A DNA stretch of 64,000 bases from Winogradskyella psychrotolerans RS-3 (lineage in GTDB: Bacteria; Bacteroidota; Bacteroidia; Flavobacteriales; Flavobacteriaceae), in contig NZ_ATMR01000124.1 in NCBI RefSeq assembly GCF_000427335.1, positions 62,001 through 126,000 on the forward strand, read 5' to 3'. The notes below the pieces were generated by a model, which made no database searches, was not told the origin of the DNA, and saw only the letters and a program-made list of their open reading frames with translations. This document shows, piece by piece, positions 26,179 to 34,754 of this stretch (its first letter is position 1; each line of letters begins with the position of its first letter). The position numbers and the translations under genes were made by a program.

Positions 26179-28884
26179 ATGTTTAAAAACTACTTAATAA
26201 AAAGTATAACTATTGTAATAGTATTCTTTTCCATTTCAGCAACTTCACAAACATCAGATGAATTGTGGACTAGTGTTAATGAATCGAAAGCAAAACAATC
26301 CAAACAAGTTTTTAGAAAAATAAATCTTAAATCTGAGAAATTTTTCCAATTAAATATTGAAGGCTTAAAAAACGCGATTCAAAATATAGGAAACAGAGAA
26401 AACACAGGAAATACAATTATTTCTTTTCCAAATTCAGAAGGTGAACTAAATCGGTTTAAGGTTTTTGAAGCTTCAATTATGGAATCAGAACTTCAGGCTC
26501 AGTTTCCAAATATGAGAACTTATGCTGGTCAAGGAATTGATAATCCTACAGAAATAATTAGATTTAGTATTACACCTAAAGGCTTTCATGCTATTTTTCT
26601 AGGAACATCTTATGGCACTCAGTTTATCGATCCATTTTCTAAAGAAGGAAATATATATACAGTTTATTCTAAGCGAGATTTAACCGATAGCGATTTTGAA
26701 TTTGAATGTGGTGTTATAGATGATGATTCATTATTAGAGACTACAAGCTTTAGTAATTCTTTAGCGAGAAATGCTGATGATGGTCTCTTAAGAAATTATC
26801 GTATTGCGGTAGCATGTACAGGTGAATATACGCAATTCCATGGAGGAACGGTTCCTGATGCCATGGCAGCAATAGTGGTAACATTAAATAGAGTTAACAG
26901 TATTTACGAGAGAGACTTATCTATAACTTTAACTTTAGTAGCAGACAATGCCAGCATTATATATACTGATGGGGAAACAGACGTTTTTTCAAACAATAGT
27001 AATTCGGTTTTAATTAGTCAAAGCCAAAGCGTTATTAATGCGGCTATAACTTCGGCAGGCTACGATATCGGTCATACCTTTAGTACAGGTGCAGGTGGGT
27101 TAGCGAGCCCTGGAGTTACTTGTAATACTAATTCTAAAGCAAGGGGAGTTACTGGTATATCACAACCGGTAGGAGATGCATTTGATATAGATTTTGTTGC
27201 GCATGAGTTGGGGCATCAATTTGGTGCTCCACATACCTTTAATGGAACAGTGGGTAATTGTTCAGGAGCAAATAGATCGGGTTCTAATGCTTATGAGCCA
27301 GGAAGTGGTTCAACAATTATGGCTTATGCAGGTATATGTGGGTCGGATAATATACAGGTTGGTAGTGATGCATATTTTCATCAGAATAGTATAAATAGGA
27401 TATGGAATCACGTAACAAGTACAGGTGCTTGCCCTGTAAATAGAGTTGCTACGGGTAATTTAGAACCAGTTGCAGATGCAGGCGCTAATTATGTGATACC
27501 TCAAGGTACACCGTACTTATTAGATGGCAGTAATACTAGCGATGTAGATGGCTTGGAAACTTTAACTTACACATGGGAGCAGTACGATTTAGGGACTGCT
27601 GGGTTACCAACTGAAACTACAACTACCGGTCCGTTAGTAAGATCTTTTGAAGGCACTAATAATCCTGTGAGATACGTACCGAGATTAGAAGACATTTTAG
27701 GAAATGGTGGGATATCAACAACTTGGGAAAAATTAGTAACTATTAGTCGTAATATCAATTTTGTATTAACCGTAAGAGATAATGATGCGAGAGGGGGGCA
27801 AACAGATTCAGATCAAATGACCATTACTAATATTGCAGCAGCAGGTCCGTTTACAGTAACATCACAAAGCACAAATCAAATAGTTTGGACACCAGGTGAA
27901 ACAGAAACCATAACTTGGAATGTTGCTGGTACAACAAGTAACGGAGTTAATACAGCCAATGTTAACATTCGTCTTTCAACCGATGAAGGTTTAACGTACG
28001 ATACTTTTTTAGCTACTAATGTTCCAAATGACGGCTCTCACCAGATTGTTGTACCTAATGTAAGCGGAGCAAAATGTAGAATTATGGTTGAAGGTGCAGG
28101 AAATATCTTTTTTAATCTTAACACTTCCTTTTTTGCAATCGGTAATTATATTTATGATACAGTTCAAGTCTGTGAAAGTTATACATTTGATTTGGGAGTA
28201 ACAGTACCTGAAAGGACAGATACTTATATAGGATTTAATCTTAATGTTCCAACGTCTTTAATTATGACAGATGCAAATATTACAGTAGATGTTACCCATC
28301 CAAACAGTGGAGATTTAAATTATGGTTTAAGGCATCCCGCTTATTCAGGAACGTTCCTTATTAGATTGGCTTCTCTAGAATGTTCCTTTAGTGCCAATCC
28401 AAATCTTGTTTTTGACGATGACGGAGGAGCAATTAACTGTGCTACTTTAAGTAATGGAGATAGTGTTATTCCAGAAGATGCATTATCTGCCGTAAATGGT
28501 ACGGATTCTCAAGGTACTTGGACATTTTTCATTTTTGACAGAACAGTAAATAATACGGTTAGTTCAATTAACTCTGTAACAATTGAGGTTTGTGAAAATT
28601 CTGTTGAAGCGGTATTATCTATTGAAGATAACGAACTAGATCAATTAAGTATTTATCCAAATCCAAATAATGGTGCATTTAATATTCAGTTTAATCCAAA
28701 ATCAGGTGAGGATATCTCTGTCGTTGTTTATGATATTAGAGGCCGATCAATTTATACTAAAAACTATACTAACGTCCGCAGGTTTGAAGAAACGATTCAA
28801 CTTAACAATGCACAATCTGGTGTCTATTTGTTAACTATTACGGATGGAGCGCAAAAAGTGACTAAGAAAATTATAGTAGATTAA
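26179..28884 (+). CDS. Secreted reprolysin-like zinc metalloprotease with T9SS sorting domain
   Basis: A 901-residue secreted protease. Signal peptide about 1-24 (cleavage near SATSQ); a propeptide-like region up to about 205; a metzincin-type catalytic domain with the zinc site HELGHQFGAPH starting at His342; a conserved turn with GSGSTIMAYAGICG (the Met-turn) about 30 residues further on; then a PKD-like section, an Ig-like section, a proprotein convertase P-like domain (about 660-805, LIMTDANITVDVTHPNSGDL) and a C-terminal type IX sorting domain (about 825-901, LSIYPNPNNGAFNIQF ... KKIIVD). Export is via Sec then the type IX system, with the tail removed. It could degrade proteins outside the cell. 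It has its own terminator and no operon partners. Confidence 0.93.
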   Translation: MFKNYLIKSITIVIVFFSISATSQTSDELWTSVNESKAKQSKQVFRKINLKSEKFFQLNIEGLKNAIQNIGNRENTGNTIISFPNSEGELNRFKVFEASIMESELQAQFPNMRTYAGQGIDNPTEIIRFSITPKGFHAIFLGTSYGTQFIDPFSKEGNIYTVYSKRDLTDSDFEFECGVIDDDSLLETTSFSNSLARNADDGLLRNYRIAVACTGEYTQFHGGTVPDAMAAIVVTLNRVNSIYERDLSITLTLVADNASIIYTDGETDVFSNNSNSVLISQSQSVINAAITSAGYDIGHTFSTGAGGLASPGVTCNTNSKARGVTGISQPVGDAFDIDFVAHELGHQFGAPHTFNGTVGNCSGANRSGSNAYEPGSGSTIMAYAGICGSDNIQVGSDAYFHQNSINRIWNHVTSTGACPVNRVATGNLEPVADAGANYVIPQGTPYLLDGSNTSDVDGLETLTYTWEQYDLGTAGLPTETTTTGPLVRSFEGTNNPVRYVPRLEDILGNGGISTTWEKLVTISRNINFVLTVRDNDARGGQTDSDQMTITNIAAAGPFTVTSQSTNQIVWTPGETETITWNVAGTTSNGVNTANVNIRLSTDEGLTYDTFLATNVPNDGSHQIVVPNVSGAKCRIMVEGAGNIFFNLNTSFFAIGNYIYDTVQVCESYTFDLGVTVPERTDTYIGFNLNVPTSLIMTDANITVDVTHPNSGDLNYGLRHPAYSGTFLIRLASLECSFSANPNLVFDDDGGAINCATLSNGDSVIPEDALSAVNGTDSQGTWTFFIFDRTVNNTVSSINSVTIEVCENSVEAVLSIEDNELDQLSIYPNPNNGAFNIQFNPKSGEDISVVVYDIRGRSIYTKNYTNVRRFEETIQLNNAQSGVYLLTITDGAQKVTKKIIVD

Positions 28885-28903
28885 GAATATATTTTATTAC
28901 TTT

Positions 28904-28932
28904 AAAAGCTCCTAAATCAGGAGCTTTTTTTA
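28904..28932 (+). terminator. Rho-independent terminator after the metalloprotease gene
   Basis: AAAAGCTCCT (28904-28913) pairs with AGGAGCTTTT (28919-28928) around AAATC, followed by TTT. The next gene starts at 28937, immediately after it. Confidence 0.85.
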
Positions 28933-28936
28933 TGCT

Positions 28937-30052
28937 ATGAATTTATCATATTGGGAAATAAAAAACTGGCTAACTAACATTGATTTTACAATTGTTGGAA
29001 GCGGCATTGTGGGTCTTAATTGTGCCTTACAACTAAAACAACGATTTCCAAATTCTAAGATTTTAATTCTTGAAAAAGGAATACTTCCACAAGGTGCTAG
29101 TACTAAAAATGCAGGTTTTGCATGCTTTGGAAGTTTAAGTGAAATTATAGACGATTTAAACCATCATTCGGAAATTGAAGTTTTAGATTTAATTAGGCAA
29201 CGAATTTCTGGACTGCAATTGCTTCGTAAAACTCTAGGCGATGAAGTTATAGGTTATCAAAATCTTGGAGGTTATGAATTGTTTTTAGGTTCTGATGAAA
29301 GGTTATATAATTTATGTGTGGATAAACAAGAATACATTAATCAATTATTGTATCCACTTTTTAATACTGAGGTTTTTTCGTTTAAGGAAAATAGCTTTGG
29401 ATTCAAAAAGATAAAATCCCATTATAGCTTTAATCCTTTTGAAGGACAAATTGATACAGGGAAAATGATGGATGCTTTATTGCATAAAGTCCAATCTTTA
29501 GGTGTAAAAATTTTGAATAATACTACAGTTGAAGTGTTTTCTGAAGATTCAAATTCGGTAAAAATGAAGACGAATCATTTCGATATAACAACAAAAAAAC
29601 TCTTTATTGCTACTAACGGATTTGCAAAACAGCTCAATATTTCTGAAGTAAAACCAGCTAGAGCGCAAGTTTTAATTACAAAACCTATTGAAAATTTACA
29701 TATTAAAGGAACATTTCATTTAGATGAAGGGTATTATTATTTTAGAAATATAGACAACAGACTCTTGTTAGGTGGAGGTCGAAATCTCGATTTTAAAACC
29801 GAGGAAACTACAGAATTTGGAGAAACTACTCTTATTCAAAATAAGCTTGACGAGCTTTTAAAAACCACTATTTTACCAGATACTAATTTTGAAATAGATT
29901 ATCGATGGAGTGGCATAATGGGAGTTGGCAAACAGAAAAAAGCAATTGTAAAACAACTATCAGATAACGTGTTTTGTGGAGTGCGATTAGGTGGAATGGG
30001 AATTGCAATCGGTAGTACAATCGGAAAACAATTAGCAGATTTATTAGATTAA
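28937..30052 (+). CDS. FAD-dependent oxidoreductase of the DAO family
   Basis: A 371-residue flavoprotein with a dinucleotide-binding N-terminus (about residues 15-45: TIVGSGIVGLNCALQL ... ILILEKG) and the DAO-type GASTKNAGFACFGS segment that contacts flavin. Near the C-terminus GLGGMGIAIG-like VRLGGMGIAIGSTIG closes the FAD site. DAO enzymes oxidise amino acids or amines, but this flavobacterial branch has no characterised substrate that I know of. It is followed by mtgA after 3 bp and may share a transcript with the next two genes. The start ATG is 4 bp after the terminator hairpin of the previous gene. Confidence 0.88.
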   Translation: MNLSYWEIKNWLTNIDFTIVGSGIVGLNCALQLKQRFPNSKILILEKGILPQGASTKNAGFACFGSLSEIIDDLNHHSEIEVLDLIRQRISGLQLLRKTLGDEVIGYQNLGGYELFLGSDERLYNLCVDKQEYINQLLYPLFNTEVFSFKENSFGFKKIKSHYSFNPFEGQIDTGKMMDALLHKVQSLGVKILNNTTVEVFSEDSNSVKMKTNHFDITTKKLFIATNGFAKQLNISEVKPARAQVLITKPIENLHIKGTFHLDEGYYYFRNIDNRLLLGGGRNLDFKTEETTEFGETTLIQNKLDELLKTTILPDTNFEIDYRWSGIMGVGKQKKAIVKQLSDNVFCGVRLGGMGIAIGSTIGKQLADLLD

Positions 30053-30055
30053 AGG

Positions 30056-30739
30056 ATGAAGAGAATTTTTCGATTTATAGCAAAATTATTTATTTGGAGC
30101 ATTATACTTTCAGTTGGGTTCGTGGTGCTTTTTAAGTATGTTCCTGTTCCTGTAACACCGCTAATGGTTATTCGATATTTTGAAAATACCGAAGCGTCTA
30201 AAATGTGGAAACACGATTGGGTTTCAATAGATAATATCTCAAAAAATATGCAATTAGCAGTTATTTGTAGTGAAGATCAGAAATTTTTGCAACATAGCGG
30301 TTTTGATGTCGAAGCTATTGAAAAGGCGTATGAACACAATAAAAAAGGTAAGCGCATTAAGGGCGGAAGCACTATAAGCCAACAAACAGCAAAAAATGTA
30401 TTTTTATGGCCAGATCGTAGCTGGTTACGTAAAGGCTTAGAAACCTATTTTACGTTTTTAATTGAAACAATTTGGAGCAAAGAACGCATTCTCGAAGTGT
30501 ATTTAAATAGTATTGAAATGGGGCCCGACATTTATGGTGCAGAAGCTGCTGCACAGTATTGGTTTAAAAAACCGGCTTCTCGTTTAGATGCTTATGAAGC
30601 TGCCGGAATTGCTTCTATTTTACCAAACCCAAGAAAATATCGTGCAAATCCAGCGACATCATATATTCAAAAGCGAAAGCAATGGATTGTAAAACAGATG
30701 CGATTTTACGGAAAATTAGACTTAAAGATTAAAGAATGA
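30056..30739 (+). CDS. mtgA: Monofunctional biosynthetic peptidoglycan transglycosylase
   Basis: A 227-residue GT51 enzyme that polymerises lipid II into glycan strands. An N-terminal membrane helix (about 8-28, FIWSIILSVGFVVLFKYVPV) anchors it on the periplasmic side. The GT51 motifs are present: catalytic Glu in CSEDQKFLQHSGFD, GGSTISQQTAKNVFLW, and KERILEVYLNSIEMG with the second Glu, then AAQYWFKKPA. It has no transpeptidase domain, hence monofunctional. Its last four bases overlap the start of the following GreA-like gene (ATGA), which implies translational coupling. Confidence 0.95.
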   Translation: MKRIFRFIAKLFIWSIILSVGFVVLFKYVPVPVTPLMVIRYFENTEASKMWKHDWVSIDNISKNMQLAVICSEDQKFLQHSGFDVEAIEKAYEHNKKGKRIKGGSTISQQTAKNVFLWPDRSWLRKGLETYFTFLIETIWSKERILEVYLNSIEMGPDIYGAEAAAQYWFKKPASRLDAYEAAGIASILPNPRKYRANPATSYIQKRKQWIVKQMRFYGKLDLKIKE

Positions 30740-31185
30740 ATATAAAAGAAGAATTATATAAGTCCTGTATAAAGTTTATTGACGACCGATTATTAACGGT
30801 TACAACAACGATTTCAGACATTCAATATTCATTAGAGTCTGAAACAAAAAGTAGTGCAGGAGACAAGCACGAAACAGGTAGAGCGATGTTACAGTTAGAA
30901 CGTGAGAAAGCCGGTCATCAATTAGCTGAAATTGAAAAGCAAAAAGAAATTCTTCAGAACATTAATACCGAATCTAAGCATCAAAGAGTGGCATTTGGTA
31001 GTGTGGTGTTCACATCAAAAGCCAATTATTTTATAGCTATTAGTGCAGGTGAAATCAGTTTAAAAGATTTTAAAATTTATGCAATTTCGGTGGCGACACC
31101 GATGGCACAATTATTACTTTCAAAATCTGTTGGTGATACGGTTCAATTTAGAGATGATGTGTTTACAATTACTAAAATCGAATAG
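30736..31185 (+). CDS. GreA/GreB C-terminal-like coiled-coil protein
   Basis: A 149-residue protein with an N-terminal coiled-coil (about 1-80, Lys/Glu/Gln-rich, with SAGDKHETGRAMLQLEREKAGHQL) and a C-terminal FKBP-like domain that ends TPMAQLLLSKSVGDTVQF, the same arrangement as the SPLGxALLGKxxGD end of transcript-cleavage factor GreA. Orthologues in Flavobacteriaceae are often labelled 3-oxoacyl-ACP synthase, which nothing in this sequence supports. The paired acidic residues at the tip of the GreA coiled-coil are not obvious, so cleavage activity is uncertain. It overlaps mtgA by 4 bp. It may act on RNA polymerase as a Gre-like secondary-channel factor, which is inference. Confidence 0.7.
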   Translation: MNIKEELYKSCIKFIDDRLLTVTTTISDIQYSLESETKSSAGDKHETGRAMLQLEREKAGHQLAEIEKQKEILQNINTESKHQRVAFGSVVFTSKANYFIAISAGEISLKDFKIYAISVATPMAQLLLSKSVGDTVQFRDDVFTITKIE

Positions 31186-31280
31186 TAAACGTTAAACTCT
31201 TATTATTGCTTTCTTTTCTAACGTAACTTAACAACATGTAAATCAGCACGAAGAATTTTATGTTTTACTAAAAGCTTTAA

Positions 31281-32413
31281 ATGAAGAAAAAACACTTTGA
31301 TGTTATCGTTATTGGTGGAGGATTAGCCGGATTAACAAGTGCAATTCATTTAGCGAAATCTAAATTAGAAGTCTTACTCATCGAGAAAAATGAGTATCCA
31401 AAACATAAGGTTTGCGGAGAGTATGTATCTAACGAAGTATTGCCTTATTTAGAATTTTTGGGTTTTAATCCTTTTGAATTCGGAGCAAAACAAATTTCTA
31501 ATTTCGAATTAACCACACATAACAATAAAAGCATTGTAGCTAATTTACCGCTTGGAGGTTTTGGCATGAGTCGCTATGAGATGGATTTTCAACTGTATCA
31601 ATTAGCTATTAAAAACTGTGTTTCCGTACTTCAAGATTCTGTAGTGGATGTGAATTTTGAAGCAGACAACTTTCAAGTTAAACAAAAACGAATCAAAGTT
31701 TTCAAGCTAGAATAGTTATTGGAGCATATGGCAAACGCTCAAATTTAGATATTCAGTTTAATAGAAAATTCATTAAAAAGAAGTCACCATATTTAGGAGT
31801 TAAAATTCATGTTTCAGGAGATTTTCCTGAGGATAAAGTTGCATTACATAATTTTAAAGGAGGTTACTGTGGTGTTTCAAAAGTAGAAAACAATCATATT
31901 AACTTATGTTACATTACTAATTTTGAAGCTTTCAAAACCTACAAAGACATTGCAACATTTCAAGAAGAAGTCCTTTTTAAAAATTCCGAATTAAAGAGAC
32001 TTTTTAAGACTACAATACCACAATTTGAAAAGCCAATAACCATAAGTCAAATTTCTTTCGAAACGAAACATCCTGTAGAAAACCATATCATAATGTGCGG
32101 AGATACGGCTGGTATGATTCATCCGCTATGCGGAAACGGTATGGGAATGGCAATAAGAAGTGCGCAATTAGCATCTGAATTGATTATTGATTATCTTCAA
32201 GGAAAAATTGAATTGCGCAAAACACTAGAAAATCGATACACTAAAAGTTGGAAGAAAACTTTCGGTCTAAGGTTAAAAGCAGGACATAGCATTGCGTATT
32301 TGTTTAGACAAGATTGGTTGTCTCCAAAATTGTTAACGGTATTGCGATGGTTCCCGTTTTTAATGCCAATGATTATTAAAATGACACATGGTAAACCTAT
32401 GAATATGAAATGA
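31281..32413 (+). CDS. FAD-dependent oxidoreductase, geranylgeranyl reductase type, one-base frameshift; first gene of the type III PKS cluster
   Basis: A flavoprotein of the geranylgeranyl reductase/aromatic monooxygenase superfamily. It has VIGGGLAGLTSAIHLAKS, the KHKVCGEYVSNEVLP motif of this branch, and the second FAD motif CGDTAGMIHPLCGNGMGMAI. The N-terminal frame stops at 31715 while the middle continues in another frame (SFQARIVIGAYGKRSNLD), joined by one extra A near 31680-31688; the repaired length is 377 residues. In this cluster it may oxidise or reduce the polyketide ring or chain, as the flavoprotein of the Streptomyces srs phenolic-lipid operon does, but that is inference. It overlaps the methyltransferase by 4 bp (ATGA), so coupling is likely. 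The break is probably a read error. Confidence 0.85.
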
Positions 32414-33120
32414 GCTTATTTATAAACACAGCACATAGAAGTAGTAAAACCGAAATCATGGACGATTTTTCTCTTAATGGAGAATTGCTTCGGGATACTT
32501 TGGATAAACTCGGTAACATTAATAAATGGTTGGGTGGCAATCGGGTAACTCTAAATGGCATTGCTCAACTTTTAAAAAATCAACCTAAAGATAAAACCTA
32601 CACCATTATAGATTTAGGTTGTGGTCATGGAGATATCTTAAGATTAGTAGCGAACTATGGAAGAAAGCATCAGTACAATTTTAAATTAATTGGAATAGAT
32701 GCTAATGCAGATGCTATTGCTTATGCCAACGAATTGTCAACTGAATTTCCGGAATTAAGCTTTGAAAGCATTGATGTTTTTTCAGATCAATTTGAAGTTT
32801 TAGAGTTTGATATCGCTTTAACCACCTTGTTTTTGCATCATTTTAAGGATAACGATATTTTAAGTTTATTAAAACGTCTTTCAACAAATGCTAACTTAGG
32901 AATCGTGGTTAACGATTTGCAGCGTAGTAAAATAGCTTATAGGTTATTTCAATTATTAGGATTAACAATTTCTAACGATATGATAGTTGAAGACGGATTA
33001 ACTTCAATTTTAAGAGCTTTTAGCCGAAAGGATTTGGAAACATATTCTAATACATTACATCTAAAATCAGAGATTCGTTGGCAATGGGCTTTTCGTTATC
33101 AATGGCTTATTCGAAGTTGA
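32410..33120 (+). CDS. Class I SAM-dependent methyltransferase of the type III PKS cluster
   Basis: A 236-residue methyltransferase. The SAM-binding motif I is IIDLGCGHGDIL (about 63-74); motif II has LIGIDANADAIAYAN with the acidic residue that binds the ribose; motif IV is DIALTTLFLHHF. The N-terminal region and the C-terminal ERW-like RWQWAFRYQWLIRS are typical of a branch found next to type III PKS genes in Flavobacteriaceae, to my recollection. The start overlaps the stop of the flavoprotein gene (ATGA). It is likely to methylate the polyketide ring, by C- or O-methylation, as SrsB does in Streptomyces alkylquinone synthesis; this is inference from context. Confidence 0.87.
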   Translation: MSLFINTAHRSSKTEIMDDFSLNGELLRDTLDKLGNINKWLGGNRVTLNGIAQLLKNQPKDKTYTIIDLGCGHGDILRLVANYGRKHQYNFKLIGIDANADAIAYANELSTEFPELSFESIDVFSDQFEVLEFDIALTTLFLHHFKDNDILSLLKRLSTNANLGIVVNDLQRSKIAYRLFQLLGLTISNDMIVEDGLTSILRAFSRKDLETYSNTLHLKSEIRWQWAFRYQWLIRS

Positions 33121-33178
33121 GTCTTTGTGCAGGTTTGTTTAAAAACTAAAAATAAAAATCGCCTTTAATAGAAAATAT

Positions 33179-34231
33179 ATGGCAGTAAAAATAACAGCAG
33201 TAGCAAAACAATTACCAAAATACAGCAGAGAAACTAAAGATATTTTACCCTTTGTTGAGTTATGGTTAGATGGCCAAGAAGAACGTTTTAAACGAAAAGT
33301 CTTAAAGATTTTTGAAAATGCAGCTGTAGATAAGCGATATTCTATCATGGATCCTGAAGAGGTATTTGTAAGTACCTCTTTTGAGGAAAAAAATGATATT
33401 TATACTAGAGAATCTATAAAATTAGCGGAAGCGAGTTTACAGAAAGTCTTAGATAAAGCAAATTTACAACCTACAGATATCGACTATATTATTACAGTAA
33501 GTTGTACAGGGATTATGATTCCGTCGTTGGATGCTTATTTAATAAATAGCTTAAAAATGAAACAAGATATTGTTCGTTTGCCAGTGACAGAAATGGGATG
33601 CGCAGCAGGAGTTTCAGGAATAATCTATGCTAAGAACTTTCTAAAAGCAAATCCGAATAAAAGAGCGGTTGTTATTGCCGTAGAAGCGCCAACTGCAACT
33701 TTTCAGCTCAATGATTTTTCTATGGTAAACATAGTCAGTGCAGCTATTTTTGGAGATGGCTGCTCAAGTGTAATTCTATCATCTTACGATCATGAAAAAG
33801 GACCCGAAATCAAAGACGAAGCCATGTATCATTTTTATGATGCCAACCACATGATGGGTTTCAAGTTGAAAAACACAGGCTTACAAATGATTTTAGATCA
33901 ATCTGTACCACAAACCATTGCAGATCATTTTCCAAAAATTATACATCCGTTTTTAGAACGAAATAATTTAACTATTGAAGATATTGATCATTTGATATTT
34001 CATCCTGGTGGAAAAAAAATAGTGCAAACCGTTGAAGATTTGTTTGGTGCTTTGGGTAAAAACATAGATGATACCAAAGAGGTTTTAAGATTATTTGGTA
34101 ATATGAGTAGCGCAACTGTTTTATATGTTTTGGAGCGTTTTATGGATCGAGATTTACCAAAAGGCGACAAGGGGATAATGCTAAGTTTTGGGCCAGGTTT
34201 TTCCGCACAACGTATTTTGTTAGAGTGGTAA
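33179..34231 (+). CDS. Type III polyketide synthase (chalcone/stilbene synthase superfamily)
   Basis: A 350-residue homodimeric-type ketosynthase. The full catalytic triad is present: Cys141 in TEMGCAAGVSG, His275 in IFHPGGKKIVQT and Asn308 in LFGNMSSATVLYVLE. The C-terminal GPG loop is SFGPGFSAQRILLEW. Type III synthases extend an acyl starter with malonyl-CoA and cyclise the chain to resorcinols, pyrones or related rings. The length and the early YSRETKDILPFV segment match bacterial type III enzymes rather than FabH, which has other neighbours and lacks the GPG end. It lies 58 bp after the methyltransferase and 4 bp before a dehydratase. The starter is probably a fatty acyl chain made by the neighbouring ACP-dependent enzymes. 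Confidence 0.93.
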   Translation: MAVKITAVAKQLPKYSRETKDILPFVELWLDGQEERFKRKVLKIFENAAVDKRYSIMDPEEVFVSTSFEEKNDIYTRESIKLAEASLQKVLDKANLQPTDIDYIITVSCTGIMIPSLDAYLINSLKMKQDIVRLPVTEMGCAAGVSGIIYAKNFLKANPNKRAVVIAVEAPTATFQLNDFSMVNIVSAAIFGDGCSSVILSSYDHEKGPEIKDEAMYHFYDANHMMGFKLKNTGLQMILDQSVPQTIADHFPKIIHPFLERNNLTIEDIDHLIFHPGGKKIVQTVEDLFGALGKNIDDTKEVLRLFGNMSSATVLYVLERFMDRDLPKGDKGIMLSFGPGFSAQRILLEW

Positions 34232-34235
34232 TGAT

Positions 34236-34673
34236 ATGATAAAGGAAGACATCATAAAACGGCTACCTTACCAAAAACCATTCTTATTTGTTGATGGTAT
34301 TGATGCTATTTCAGAAAATGGAATAACGGGTTACTACAGGTTTAAAGAAGATGAAAGTTTTTACGAAGGCCATTTTAAAGATCATCCAATAACACCAGGA
34401 GTGATTCTTACAGAATGTATGGCGCAAATTGGTTTGGTATGTTTGGGTGTTTTTTTATTAAAAGATGAATTGAGCGAAGCTACAAAACCTCAAATAGCTT
34501 TAACATCTCATCAAATGGATTTTTATTTATCTGTTTTGCCCAATGAAAAAGTAACTGTAATTTCAGAAAAGGAAGTCTTTCGTTTTAAAAAGTTAAAATG
34601 TAAAGTGAAGATGCTAAATGAAAAGGGGGAATTGGTTTGTAGAGGTACAATATCAGGAATGATTAAAGTTTAA
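34236..34673 (+). CDS. FabZ-like 3-hydroxyacyl-ACP dehydratase of the cluster
   Basis: A 145-residue hot-dog fold protein. It has the FabA/FabZ catalytic His in EGHFKDHPITPGVILTECMAQ, where the Glu of TECMAQ is the second catalytic residue. The N-terminal LPYQKPFLFVDGIDAI is the usual FabZ entry (P-HR-PFLxxD). It would dehydrate 3-hydroxyacyl chains on the dedicated ACP, making the starter unsaturated or ready for reduction. It starts 4 bp after the type III PKS stop, so it is cotranscribed. A housekeeping fabZ is expected elsewhere (often fused with lpxC in Bacteroidota), and this copy is likely specific for the cluster. Confidence 0.9.
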   Translation: MIKEDIIKRLPYQKPFLFVDGIDAISENGITGYYRFKEDESFYEGHFKDHPITPGVILTECMAQIGLVCLGVFLLKDELSEATKPQIALTSHQMDFYLSVLPNEKVTVISEKEVFRFKKLKCKVKMLNEKGELVCRGTISGMIKV

Positions 34674-34754
34674 TTTATACGGAACTGTCAGCTTTCAAAA
34701 ATCAGATAGCTTTCAGAATTATAAATTTTTCCCTTTTAGAAAGGTTAAAACAAG

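Noticed and set aside
30736..31185. 3-oxoacyl-ACP synthase
   Set aside because: A database label often seen on relatives, but the protein is 149 residues with a coiled-coil and no thiolase fold motifs.
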